From positions 1-61,443 of the forward strand of contig JAMOZY010000014.1 in NCBI GenBank assembly GCA_023667695.1: a stretch of 61,443 nucleotides of DNA, written 5' to 3'. The first letter of the stretch is position 1. Every line of letters begins with the position of its first letter. Below the pieces are notes generated by a model. That model saw only the letters and a program-made list of their open reading frames with translations, did no database searches and was not told where the DNA came from. This DNA is from Clostridium sp. (GTDB taxonomy: Bacteria; Bacillota; Clostridia; Lachnospirales; Lachnospiraceae). Positions 8,946 through 18,600 of this stretch are shown one piece after another. The translations under genes were made by a program, and so were the position numbers.

Positions 8946-9545
8946 TTATAGGTAAACCCTGCCCTCTAAAGCACGAAGCAGCGTTACTTCATCAATACAC
9001 TCCAGCTCACCGCCGATGGGAACTCCGCTGGCAATCCGGCTGACCTTAATTCCGGAAGGCTTCACCAGCTTACTGATATACATAGCGGTTGCTTCCCCCG
9101 GAACATCGGAATTCGTCGCAATAATCAATTCCTCCACATTTTCCGTCTGCAAACGAACCAAAAGCTCCTTTAGCTTAATGTCCTCCGGTCCCTTTCCCAT
9201 AGCCGGGTCCAAGGCGCCGTGAAGAACATGATATACACCCTCAAACCGTCCGGTCCGTTCATAAGCCGCCAAATCCCTGGTATCTTCCACTACCATGATT
9301 GTACTGTGGTCCCGGCCTGCCGACATGCAGATTGGACAAATCTCTTTATCCGTCAGTGTATAACAGCTCTTGCAGTATTTCACATTTTTCCGGGCCGACT
9401 GAATGGTGCCGGCCAGCTGTTCTACCTGCTCCATCGGCATATCAATGATATGAAATGCCAGCCGCTGTGCAGATTTACCGCCAATTCCCGGGAGCCTGGA
9501 CAACTGCTCAATTAGATTGCTGATTTCTGTACTATAGTAATTCAT
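8946..9545 (-). CDS. recR: Recombination protein RecR
   Basis: 199 residues, the usual RecR length. The N-terminal helix-hairpin-helix ([20 protein letters not shown]), the four-cysteine zinc finger ([20 protein letters not shown]) and the Toprim domain ([35 protein letters not shown]) are all present, as is the C-terminal [12 protein letters not shown]. RecR works with RecO and RecF to load RecA on gapped DNA. It follows ybaB by 2 bp, the conserved order in Firmicutes. Confidence 0.95.
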   Translation of the reverse strand: MNYYSTEISNLIEQLSRLPGIGGKSAQRLAFHIIDMPMEQVEQLAGTIQSARKNVKYCKSCYTLTDKEICPICMSAGRDHSTIMVVEDTRDLAAYERTGRFEGVYHVLHGALDPAMGKGPEDIKLKELLVRLQTENVEELIIATNSDVPGEATAMYISKLVKPSGIKVSRIASGVPIGGELECIDEVTLLRALEGRVYL

Positions 9546-9547
9546 AA

Positions 9548-9904
9548 TTAGAAGGGAAAGCCTCCCATTCCACCCATATTACCGGTTATCTTTGACATCT
9601 CTTTATTGGAATCCTCCTCCTGGGCCCGCAGCGCCTCGTTCGCAGCTGCCATAATCAGGTCCTGAAGCATTTCAATATCATCCTTGTCAACCACTTCTTC
9701 TTCCAGCTCTATAGAAAGGATTTCCTTCTTACCGCTTACTACAACCTTGACCACGCCGCCGCCGGCAGTTGCCTCATAGGTCTTTTCCTCTAATTCCTTT
9801 GTTGCTTCCTCCATCTGCTTCTGCATCTTCTGCGCCTGCTTCATCAGATTGTTCATATTTCCCGGCATCATTCCTCCTGGGAAACCACCACCACGCTTTG
9901 CCAT
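9548..9904 (-). CDS. ybaB: YbaB/EbfC-family nucleoid-associated protein
   Basis: 118 residues with the typical Met/Gly-rich N terminus ([20 protein letters not shown]), a coiled helix and the central beta sheet ([20 protein letters not shown]). The family binds DNA as a dimer and is almost always encoded between dnaX and recR, as here. GGAGG lies ahead of the ATG, 12 bp after the dnaX stop. Confidence 0.93.
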   Translation of the reverse strand: MAKRGGGFPGGMMPGNMNNLMKQAQKMQKQMEEATKELEEKTYEATAGGGVVKVVVSGKKEILSIELEEEVVDKDDIEMLQDLIMAAANEALRAQEEDSNKEMSKITGNMGGMGGFPF

Positions 9905-9916
9905 TTTCCTATCCTC

Positions 9917-11509
9917 CTAATTATCATCATATTCCACTGGAATATTCTTTTCTTCAAATATATTCATAGAAACAAGAGCCTGCTGCCGGTCACCGCCCGG
10001 AGATTTCTTCCGAAATTCTACAGAAACCTGCCGTTCCGTCACCTGCATAAATGCATCCTCAACCGCCTTTCGGTCCTCCTCGTTATTCAGAAGCAACCCC
10101 TGATTCGTTTCATCTAACAAAACCACAATGCTCTTATGATTGGTATCCAAACGCATGTCCGACATCTTTAATAAACTGCTTAGCGCCGGGTCTAATAATT
10201 CCAATGCCTTTGCCCTGTGAGCAACAATTTCCTGAAGCTCCTTCACTGTTGCCTCCGGCAGATGTTTCTTTAATTCTTCCAGGCTTTCTTCTTTTTCCTC
10301 CGGAACCGCTTTTTGCACATATTGAGCAACCACTGGCTGCTTTGGCTGTTCCAGACAGGTATCTACCTTTCTGGACAAATCCTCTATCCGCTGCAGGATG
10401 GAATCATAATTCCGCTCCATCTCCGGCACACATAGCTTAATCACTGCCAGCTCCAACACTACCCGCTTCTGGCTGGCATACTTTATGCTGTTAGACAGCT
10501 CTGAGAAAATGCGGATGTACCGCATCAGCCCTTCCAGGGACAAGCGCGCAGCCATCTGCTCCATGGCTGCCAGATTTTCTTTCGAGAAATCCAGCCTGGA
10601 TGCTCCTTCCTTCGAGCTTTTTATTAATAACAGGTTCCGCATGAACCAGGTAAAATCCGTAATGAACTGCCCTAATTCCCGCCCCTGCCAGATAACTTCA
10701 TCAATAATATCGACTGCCCGTGTAACTTCTTTCTCTTCCACTGCCGTCAACAGTCTTACAAAGACCTCGGTATCAACTGCTCCCAGCACATCCAGACATT
10801 TCTCATAGGTCAGCTCCTGACCCAGATAGAAGGAAATGCACTGGTCCAAAAGACTTAAGGCATCCCGCATGGAACCGTCCGCCACTCTGGCAATATAGTC
10901 AATTGCCTTTCGCTCTGCCTGCTGCCCTTCCCTGCCCATCAAATCCCATAACCGGTCTGCAATGGTTTCCACAGATATCCTCCGAAAATCATACCGCTGA
11001 CAGCGGGACAATATAGTAATGGGAATCTTATGCGCTTCCGTTGTCGCCAGAATAAAAATCACATAAGAAGGCGGTTCCTCCAGGGTCTTTAATAATGCAT
11101 TAAAGGCGCCAATAGACAGCATATGCACCTCATCAATGATATACACCTTGTATCTTCCCTCTGCCGGAGAATACTGCACCTCATCCCGAATCTCGCGGAT
11201 ATTATCTACGCCGTTATTGGAAGCGGCGTCAATCTCGATTACATTCATGGAGCTGCCTTCCGCGATGGAGCGACAGCTTGGACAACTGCCGCAAGGACTT
11301 CCCTCGACGGGCTGCTCGCAGTTCACTGCCTTGGCAAACAGCTTTGCAACTGTAGTTTTACCTGTTCCCCGGGTTCCGCAAAACAGGTACGCATGACCAA
11401 TCCGGTCATGAGTAAGCTGATTCCGCAGCGTAGTAACTATATGCTCCTGACCCTTGACCTCCTCAAAGGCATCCGGCCTCCATTTACGATATAATGCCAT
11501 GTATGACAT
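9917..11509 (-). CDS. dnaX: DNA polymerase III subunit gamma/tau
   Basis: About 530 residues. The AAA+ clamp-loader ATPase shows Walker A GTRGTGKTTVAK, a zinc-binding cluster (CEQPVEGSPCGSCPSC), Walker B YIIDEVHML and the sensor/arginine-finger motif LSRCQRYDF. The C-terminal third corresponds to tau. The most likely start is ATG at 11509 (MSYMALYRKWRP) with AGGAT upstream; a GTG at 11518 would leave no room for the RBS. No slippery heptamer frameshift site was identified. The flavodoxin-like gene ends 25 bp upstream and probably shares the promoter at 12650-12678. Confidence 0.94.
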   Translation of the reverse strand: MSYMALYRKWRPDAFEEVKGQEHIVTTLRNQLTHDRIGHAYLFCGTRGTGKTTVAKLFAKAVNCEQPVEGSPCGSCPSCRSIAEGSSMNVIEIDAASNNGVDNIREIRDEVQYSPAEGRYKVYIIDEVHMLSIGAFNALLKTLEEPPSYVIFILATTEAHKIPITILSRCQRYDFRRISVETIADRLWDLMGREGQQAERKAIDYIARVADGSMRDALSLLDQCISFYLGQELTYEKCLDVLGAVDTEVFVRLLTAVEEKEVTRAVDIIDEVIWQGRELGQFITDFTWFMRNLLLIKSSKEGASRLDFSKENLAAMEQMAARLSLEGLMRYIRIFSELSNSIKYASQKRVVLELAVIKLCVPEMERNYDSILQRIEDLSRKVDTCLEQPKQPVVAQYVQKAVPEEKEESLEELKKHLPEATVKELQEIVAHRAKALELLDPALSSLLKMSDMRLDTNHKSIVVLLDETNQGLLLNNEEDRKAVEDAFMQVTERQVSVEFRKKSPGGDRQQALVSMNIFEEKNIPVEYDDN

Positions 11510-11534
11510 ATCATTCACATCCTAATCTGTTTTC

Positions 11535-12533
11535 CTAATATTGGAACCGGAATATCTGATCCAGAGTACGCAGGGTCTTGAAATTCCCCTTTGCAGTAAT
11601 TTCTCCTGCCATAAACGCCCTTTGAAATGTATTCTTGCCACTAATAATGGCTCTTAATACCTTCGTCTCTGCCTTCATCACTACATCCGCCTCTGTATCG
11701 TTGCTGTACCAGCACTTCACATAGCTTGGCGTTACCTCAATGGACAGGGTGGATTCCCGGTCCGGTATCAGAATAATGTACTTGGCATTAAAGCCCTCCT
11801 GGGGATAGAAGTTGGTCCGAAGCTCCCGTATAAATTCCCCTTCCTTTTCCTGTGGCTCCGTATCGCCCAGCATGGTCTTGAACATGGCAGATAATTCTTC
11901 GATATCCTTTTTCTGTTTCATAACATAGGTATCATCGGAAACAAACCGGGATAACTGTTCGCTTTCCTGCGGCGTCAAATCGATGGTTCTTGTCCGGGAT
12001 ACCGTTTCCTTTACTGCTACGTTGCTGTTTGGCAGAGTAGGCAGAATCTGATTAATCGCCCGATACAAATCCTCCGCCTTTTTCTCAATAATACCGCGGT
12101 AAACGGCAGAAGTCTCAAAGTCCGTATGATTCTCCACATATGCTGACAACCCGTTTATGGAAATACCGCCTAAGGTCTCCCATTCCTTTACCAGTGTCAG
12201 CTCTGCGTCCCGTTCTCCATAGGTCGTTGCCATAACGACCGGAAGCATATAAATATTCTTTAATTTATCCTTATCGCCGTAAAGCCAGCACATATCCAGG
12301 AACTGCTGCATATAACCGCCGATTCCGAACCACTCTAAGGAAACTGCAAGAATAACGCCGTCCGCCTCCTTCAGGGTTGCCGGCAAGGTGGCAATGGCAT
12401 TCTTCTCTTCGTACAGGTTATACCGGGTCACTTCTACCCGAAGCTCCTCCAATACCTCTGTCAGCTTTCCGATTACATACAGGGTAGGGTCTTCAATTAA
12501 TCCGCGTCCGCCATAATATATGTTGATTTTCAT
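11535..12533 (-). CDS. Flavodoxin-fold NAD(P)H-oxidoreductase-like protein with SCP2-like domain
   Basis: 332 residues. The N-terminal 180 or so residues form a flavodoxin-like domain (MKINIYYGGRGLIEDPTLYV, ADGVILAVSLEWFGIGGYMQ). The C-terminal 100 residues (IEVTPSYVKCWYSNDTEADV, IISGKNTFQRAFMAGEITAK) read as a sterol-carrier-protein-2-like lipid-binding domain with its usual GxITAKGNFK loop. A fusion of these two suggests an enzyme acting on a lipophilic substrate, which is inference. ATG at 12533 has AAGGAG upstream; the frame to 12563 is discarded. It precedes dnaX by 25 bp. Confidence 0.65.
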   Translation of the reverse strand: MKINIYYGGRGLIEDPTLYVIGKLTEVLEELRVEVTRYNLYEEKNAIATLPATLKEADGVILAVSLEWFGIGGYMQQFLDMCWLYGDKDKLKNIYMLPVVMATTYGERDAELTLVKEWETLGGISINGLSAYVENHTDFETSAVYRGIIEKKAEDLYRAINQILPTLPNSNVAVKETVSRTRTIDLTPQESEQLSRFVSDDTYVMKQKKDIEELSAMFKTMLGDTEPQEKEGEFIRELRTNFYPQEGFNAKYIILIPDRESTLSIEVTPSYVKCWYSNDTEADVVMKAETKVLRAIISGKNTFQRAFMAGEITAKGNFKTLRTLDQIFRFQY

Positions 12534-12649
12534 CCTTAATTCTCCTTCTATATTCAGAATCATGCACCTTACGGTCTCTTTTTATTCCTATGTCGGTAAA
12601 TCCGGCGGATATGCCCACCTGTACATCCGGCTGAAATTCATTCCATATT

Positions 12650-12678
12650 ATTATAGCGGAAAGGGGGAATAAAAGCAA
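12650..12678 (-). promoter_or_regulatory. Predicted promoter of the flavodoxin-dnaX operon
   Basis: On the minus strand TTGCTT (12678-12673), a 17-bp spacer and a perfect TATAAT (12655-12650). The leader to the ATG at 12533 is about 110 nt. Confidence 0.55.
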
Positions 12679-12742
12679 CGAAAAGCACTTAATTTCATTT
12701 ATCTTAAAATCCAATCTAAAAATCAGACGCGTAGAATAAATT

Positions 12743-12777
12743 AAGCTAATCAATATAATTAAAAAATTGATTAGCTT
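12743..12777. terminator. Long AT-rich hairpin at the distal end of the Rhs cassette array
   Basis: AAGCTAATCAAT and ATTGATTAGCTT form a perfect 12-bp stem around an 11-base AT-only loop. It lies between the last Rhs remnant and the flavodoxin promoter and could end transcription from the Rhs array, although the following U-run is poor. Confidence 0.4.
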
Positions 12778-12796
12778 GATTCGAAATATATTCAAG

Positions 12797-12844
12797 GATA
12801 TTGTAGTATCTTGCCCACATGTAGTATCAGGCGGTTCCGGCAGT
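12797..12844 (-). pseudogene. Collapsed Rhs tip remnant (third module)
   Basis: Two pieces that lie about 480 bp apart in the intact Rhs gene are fused here. The minus strand reads the YDCRNRLI segment (12824-12844) straight into the segment for YYMRARYYN (12797-12823, with changes), with everything between deleted around a shared TAC. What follows is noncoding. I read it as the scar of an older displaced C-terminal cassette, downstream of the second repeat copy just as the intact orphan cassette is downstream of the first. Confidence 0.6.
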
Positions 12845-13135
12845 CCGTAGTACCTGCTTGTCCCCCTGCCACTCCGTCCCTTCTGCCCTTCCTCAGAAAC
12901 CTTACCAGTGGTTCCAGAACCTATAAGCATATCGCGGCACGTTCTCCGATTGATGCCTGTATTCGCAAACTCGCCATCCATAATGGCTTTTACCGGCTTC
13001 CCTATTCCGTTTTGCATGGATGGCTCAGACACGCTCATACAGGCATCCTGGAACGCACCGCTTATATGCTAACAGGTTCTATGCAACCACTTCCACGGTT
13101 TCTGTGAAAGGACAGAGGGAACGGGTAGTGGAGCG
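12824..13135. repeat. 310-bp direct repeat, copy B
   Basis: Near-identical to 14880-15189 from GTATCAG to GAGCG, with few substitutions and a one-base difference in a C-run (TGTCCCCC against TGTCCCC). The minus strand carries a frame beginning MSVSEPSMQNGIGKPV, shared by both copies but without a convincing RBS. The end nearest 12824 contains the Rhs YDCRNRL codons. The remaining 165 bp to the immunity gene at 13301 are AT-rich with nothing recognised. Confidence 0.85.
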
Positions 13136-13300
13136 GAAACAATTTATATACCTTTACTAATAAACCTTTTTATCCTATTCCATTTTTGTCACATAATACA
13201 TACTTGCTCAGTTTTAAAGACTTAATTTTTAATTATTTCAAAAATTTTCATACCTGTTCACCTCCATCTATAATTAGACCGATTAATTTCTTGCTTTTTA

Positions 13301-13810
13301 CTATTGCTCCATTATCTGTTCTTGCTGCTTTATAGGTTGGTTTTTAGCATTTCGCTCTATATTTAACAATGCATCCTTAAAGTATATGATTGCCTGCTTC
13401 TTTTGCTTATTATTTAATAGTATCGTACATGGCAAGTTGATTTTTTTCTTTTTAATTTCAATATAATCTAAGAGATACACTCCTGTATAAGAATGAAATA
13501 CTTTACCTTCATCAGAAAGAACCATTGCTCTAACAATAAATTCACTTTTCTCTAAAAAGATTACTTTAAACGATTCTCCTATAATTGTACCTTTTATTTT
13601 TCTAGCATTTTTTAATATATTTCTATTTTTTATATACAACAGTAGAAATATAAACCACCATAAAACAGTTAGTCCTATTAACACAACCTGTATCACTTTT
13701 AATTCTTCAAAATTAAGTAAAACTACGAAAAGGAATATATTACATCCTGTACAACCAATCGCCCACATCAAAAACCAGCTTACATATTCATTCATCTGAT
13801 TTATTTTCAT
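13301..13810 (-). CDS. Putative immunity protein for the orphan Rhs tip (membrane, DUF3592-like)
   Basis: 169 residues. Two hydrophobic segments at the N terminus (about residues 10-35 and 40-60) precede a small beta-rich domain with KGTIIGESFKVIFLEKSEF and end in IYFKDALLNIE. The plan is the same as in the 15214-15687 protein (two membrane segments, strand-rich domain, LYLKDAFEKI), so the two look like distant homologues. It lies 71 bp after the displaced toxin tip, as each immunity gene follows its toxin. A GGAGG is present 13 bases before the ATG, rather far. The role is inferred from position and pairing. Confidence 0.55.
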   Translation of the reverse strand: MKINQMNEYVSWFLMWAIGCTGCNIFLFVVLLNFEELKVIQVVLIGLTVLWWFIFLLLYIKNRNILKNARKIKGTIIGESFKVIFLEKSEFIVRAMVLSDEGKVFHSYTGVYLLDYIEIKKKKINLPCTILLNNKQKKQAIIYFKDALLNIERNAKNQPIKQQEQIMEQ

Positions 13811-13881
13811 AATTTTATTTGTTCCTCCACTTCACTATATTCACAATTCTATTTAACTATCTCTATTACTTTTCTCGTCTT

Positions 13882-14907
13882 TTAATGCCGCCCACCATAT
13901 TGTGGTGAAAAATAGAATTCTGAAACAGGGTAAAAAAGATAATAATACAATGGTAATCTTTCACTTCCCATATCCTCTAACTCCTTATTAAAAATATACC
14001 CATCAGCTAATATATCTGGGACTTCTTGCTTATAAATCATTTTTTCACCCTTATTTAACCAATAATATATAAAATAGAAAACTGGTCCTAAATATGGAAT
14101 GGCAGAAATAAGGTTAACGCCAATTGATATACAATGACTACGGTAATATTTATCATCTACATCATAATACTGTATCTCTTCATAATGTAATTCAGAATCC
14201 CAAATTGATATCAGACCTCCCACGTATGTAATCGGTGTTAATAAAGGGATAAACCAAGCTACTATACCTATTTTTGAAAAAGAATATGATAATTCACCTA
14301 ATAATTGATGTAAAAAATCATGTTCCCCTCCCCACTTCTCCAACCCAAATGGGTCCAGATAGTTCACCGGGTTTCCTTCTACATAGGCATATCGGTTCAG
14401 GCTCGGGCTGCTCTCTACACTTCCCACGATTATATCCTGATTCATGAAGCGTTTGATATCTACATTGTAGTATCTTGCCCGCATATAGTATAAGCCATTA
14501 CTATCTGTTACTACGCCGTATTCTCCATTGAATAGGAATGGGTACTTTCCGATTTCTCCGTCCAGCAGTTCCCCGTATGGATTGTATTCAAAGGTTTCTA
14601 CCACCTTCCCGGCTTCATCGGTAATCAGAGTGGTGCTGCCTAGATGGTTGGAGTGATACAGGCGGTATTCCTTTTCTTCATCCTCCTGTGACAACAGTCC
14701 CCTTCCATATGTATAATATGTAATCCGGCTTTTTCCGGTACGTTTATCGGTTTCAACCGTCTGTAGGATTCGGCTTAGCTCCTGTTGGCTGTCCACCACA
14801 TATCGGGTGATGGTCTGCTCCGTTTCTGCCCGGATTCGGTGATTTTCTGCATCATAGGTATAGCTGATGTCGCCTGCCTGTATCAGACGGTTCCGGCAGT
14901 CGTAGTG
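13882..14907 (-). pseudogene. Orphan Rhs C-terminal toxin cassette (no N terminus)
   Basis: From 14907 the minus strand encodes YDCRNRLIQAGDISYTYD and continues without a stop through the Rhs-associated core (LYHSNHLGSTTLITDEAG, LYYMRARYYNVDIKRFMNQD, NPVNYLDPFGLEKW) into a tip unlike that of the main Rhs gene. Upstream of 14907 the frame has no start and soon meets stops in the repeat. The core is almost identical to the main gene at DNA level. The new tip of about 150 residues is hydrophobic (IGIVAWFIPLLTPITYVGGL, INLISAIPYLGPVFYFIYYW-like) and suggests membrane insertion. This is the standard form of a displaced polymorphic-toxin cassette that can be recruited by recombination. A truncated product could start at the GTG at 14799, but no RBS supports it. 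Confidence 0.75.
14340..14907. repeat. Rhs core duplicated between orphan cassette and main gene
   Basis: This segment and about 16115-16690 in the main rhs gene are near-identical over about 550 bp, ending at the codons for DPFGLEKW where the two tips diverge completely. They are direct repeats 1.78 kb apart. Homologous exchange between them would replace the main tip and delete the 15214-15687 immunity gene and repeat copy A. Confidence 0.85.
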
Positions 14908-15189
14908 CCTGCTTGTCCCCTGCCACTCCGTCCCTTCTGCCCTTCCTCAGAAACCTTACCAGTGGTTCCAGAACCTATAAGCATATCGCGGCACGTTCTC
15001 CGATTGATGCCTGTATTCGCAAACTCGCCATCCATAATGGCTTTTACCGGCTTCCCTATTCCGTTTTGCATGGATGGCTCAGACACGCTCATACAGGCAT
15101 CCTGGAACGCACCGCTTATATGCTAACAGGTTCTATGCAACCACTTCCACGGTTTCTGTGAAAGGACAGAGGGAACGGGTGGCGGAGCG
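14880..15189. repeat. 310-bp direct repeat, copy A
   Basis: Lies between the immunity gene of the main Rhs (stop at 15214) and the orphan tip. It is near-identical to 12824-13135. Its low end overlaps the first Rhs codons of the cassette. In the frame of those codons the repeat encodes an EGTEWQGTSRHYDC run, which is Rhs-like but differs from the main gene (GTMTSFTYDC), then meets a stop. So part of the repeat may itself be old Rhs sequence. Confidence 0.85.
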
Positions 15190-15213
15190 TAATAGTTCTA
15201 ACAATATAACTTA

Positions 15214-15687
15214 TCAAATCTTCTCAAAAGCATCCTTTAAGTATAGTTCGCATATTTTTGGTTCTTCTGGAAGATATCCGACTAACACCTCCACTTCTTC
15301 ATCTGTATTTAGCATTTCTTTTAATCTTTCCAACCTCATTGTCGAGGTGGTAATAAAATCATATCCCTGAAATCTTAATGTCATTTTTCTTTCCTCGTCA
15401 TAATACTTGACACAAGCCTTTAGAAAATAAAACGACTTTGGAACATAACGATATGTAAAAGATTCCTTATTCATTGTTCCTAATACAAACATTCCATTTT
15501 TTTTAATTTGAATTGAATTATAATATTCATTCAAAAATAAAATGAGAAAAACCAAAAATAAAGCAATTGATACAAACAATACTATTTTTAATACTTTCCA
15601 TTCCTTACTCATAAAAATAAAAATAATTAACAATGCAAAAGTCTCTATCACTTTGCTATAATATTTATATCTCCAAATTTCTTTCAA
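15214..15687 (-). CDS. Putative immunity protein of the main Rhs toxin (membrane, DUF3592-like)
   Basis: 157 residues with two hydrophobic segments (VIETFALLIIFIFMS and VLFVSIALFLVFLILFLNEY) and a C-terminal beta-rich domain resembling DUF3592 (NGMFVLGTMNKESFTYRYV, EVEVLVGYLPEEPKICELYL). Its start is a TTG that overlaps the Rhs stop as TTGA. The RBS AAGGAG lies inside the last Rhs codons (YEGDLF), so translation is probably coupled to toxin synthesis. Position directly after the variable tip, small size and homology to the protein that follows the orphan tip all point to immunity. Membrane location matches the hydrophobic tips. Confidence 0.65.
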   Translation of the reverse strand: MKEIWRYKYYSKVIETFALLIIFIFMSKEWKVLKIVLFVSIALFLVFLILFLNEYYNSIQIKKNGMFVLGTMNKESFTYRYVPKSFYFLKACVKYYDEERKMTLRFQGYDFITTSTMRLERLKEMLNTDEEVEVLVGYLPEEPKICELYLKDAFEKI

Positions 15688-18600
15688 AACAAATCTCCTT
15701 CATACAACTTATCTTTATTATTAATTAGATAATTAAAAGTTTCAAATAGCCGAACAAAACTTTCATATGTTTCAATCAATTCGTCAATTTCATATTCAAA
15801 ATATCCTTTTCCATACTGTTCTTGAGTCACTTTATCTGCAACATAAAATTCAACTGTAACCAAATTGCCAACGCCAGTAAATGAAAATAAATCGACTACA
15901 ATCCACCCTAAATGCTCTATTTTATATTTATATCCACTTCCTTGAGGATAGAAAAAAAATTCATACAAATGTATGCTCACATCAATACCAGCTACTATTT
16001 TTCCCCAAAAGTCAGTAACTACCCCAACTTCTGGAAAAGCAATTGTACTTATTGCCATTACATAACTAATATTGCCAAGTGCTTCATGCCATACAGTAAA
16101 CTCATTATCCCACTTCTCCAGCCCAAACGGGTCCAGATAGTTCACTGGATTTCCTTCCACATAGGCATATCGGTTCAGGCTCGGGCTGCTCTCTACACTT
16201 CCTACGATTATATCCTGGTTCATGAAGCGTTTGATGTCTACATTGTAGTATCTTGCCCGCATATAGTATAAGCCGTTTCGGTCTGTTACTACGCCGTATT
16301 CTCCATTGAACAGGAATGGGTACTTTCCGATTTCCCCGTCCAGCAGTTCTCCATATGGATTGTATTCGAAGGTTTCTACCACCTTCCCGGCTTCATCGGT
16401 AATCAGGGTGGTGCTGCCTAGATGGTTGAAGTGATACAGGCGGTATTCCTTTTCTTCATCCTCCTGTGACAACAGTCCCCTTCCATATGTATAATATGTA
16501 ATCCTGCTTTCTCCGGTACGTTTATCGGTTTCGACCGTCTGTAGGATTCGGCTTAGCTCCTGTTGGCTGTCCACTACATATCGGGTGATGGTCTGCTCCG
16601 TTTCTGCCCGGATTCGGTGATTTTCCGCATCATAGGTATAGCTGGTGTCTCCTGCCTGTATCAGGCGGTTCCGGCAGTCGTAGGTGAAGCTTGTCATGGT
16701 TCCGTTTAGTGGCCCGTAGGTCATGTTGCCGTCTGCATCATAGGTGACTGCTTCTCCGTTGTAGGTGAGCAGGCGGTTATTGGCATCATATGTCATGGTA
16801 CAGTTCTGCAAGGCAGAGTAATCATTTTCTCCGACTGCTTCGCCACCTGTGCGGATGGAGGCGATATTGCCTCTGCCGTCATAGCTGTAATCATACTGGT
16901 GCAAGATGGCGTCACCCTGACAATCGGATATCTGAATCAGCTGTCCGGCCTCGTTGTAGGTTCGGGTTTCTATGCTGCCATCCGGCCTTTCCGTAGAAAT
17001 CAGCTGACTATTCTTGTTATAGGTATAGCCGGTGATTCGTCCGCTCCAGTCTGTGATAGAGATGATTTTTCCATTCTTATCATAGGTGTAGGTGACGGTT
17101 CTGCCATCGGGATAGTGAATGGCGGTTACATTGTCCCATGCGTTGTAATCATAGGTAATGCTGTTGCCTTCCGTGTCAGTGTACCGTGTTAGCCGTCCGG
17201 CAGAATCATATTCTCTGGATATGATTCCGGCTTCATCCGTTACCGTCAGCAGATTGCCCATGCCGTCATAGGTATATTGGATAATGCCGGCTTCATCCGT
17301 CTGACGGGTCAGCCGTCCGCAGTTATCGTATTCATATACGGTCTGCTGCCCTCTGGCGTTTTCTCTGGTAATCATCTGATTCCTGGCATCATAGCTGTAA
17401 GCAATGTGATACGCTTCACCAATGGTTTCACTGAGCAGATTATTGTTTAAGTCATAGGCATATTCAGTTACCCCGCCATTGGGATTGGTGATACTGGTGA
17501 TATTGCCTTCCGTATCGTAGGTTACACTGCTTGCAGAACCTGTTGCATCCACGACCTGAGACAAGATTCCATTGCTTCCGTACTGATACAGGATTTCGCT
17601 GGTTCCGGCAGTGGAACGGCTGGCAGAGGAAAGGATTCTGCCCATGGCATCGTATTTCTGCTCTGTTTCTGTTCCGGCGGCATCTGTAATCCGTGCTACC
17701 TGATTCCTACAGTCGTATTCCATGCTTTGAATCGTAGAGCCGTATGCATCTCTTATCTCCGTAAGATTGCTGTTGTTGTCATAACAGAATTCATAGGTAT
17801 TGCCTTCTCCATCCCTCAGGCTTGTGATATTTCCCAGCATGTCATAGGTGTATCCGGTCTGTATGAAATCTCTGCCGTTCTCTGCGTACCGTCTTACTGC
17901 AGCAATCTGATTATTGCTGTCATACACATATTCCGTGATTCTACCCAAAGCATCTGTACTTCGGATACGGTTTCCATTATGGTCATATTCATAAACAGTA
18001 GTATTACCATTCGCATCCTTGGATGTAATTACCTGTCCGTATTCATCATAGGTGAATTCCATCCGGTTTCCACAGCCGTTCTCCAGACAAAGGATTTGAC
18101 CATAAGCATCATAGCTGATTTGGCAAAGTACACCCTCTGCATCGGACAGCTGCGTCAGATTCCCTTTCCTGTCATACGAAAAAGTAATCCGATTGCCTTC
18201 TGCATCCGTCTGGCTTTGCAGCAAACCATTTTCATAATAAGTATAGTGGATGGTTCCGCCATTGGGCTTGATTACAGCCTCCAGCACTCCCCATGCTCCA
18301 TACTGATATTCCGTAGTATACCCATAGATATCTGTCAGTGCTGTCAGGTTCCCGGCAGAATCATATACTGCCTGTTCCATGGCAGACCCCTGAGCCGTTT
18401 CCGGATAGGTAATGGCCGTGATATTCCCGGCAGCGTCTCTGGTACATTCCTTCCGACTGCCATCCGGATAAACCTCAGCAAGCAGTTCATCCCGAATATT
18501 ATATTCATATCGGGTAGTGTTGCCATTTCCATCGGTATAGGAGGTCAGGTTGCCAACAGCATCATAGGTATAGGCCTGGGTGATGCCTGTTCCGTTGGAT

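Noticed and set aside
12493-13038. 181-codon minus-strand frame through repeat copy B
   Set aside because: It joins repeat, Rhs scar and noncoding DNA with no RBS or domain. The shared MSVSEPSMQ part may be coding in an ancestor, but conservation of two recent copies proves nothing.
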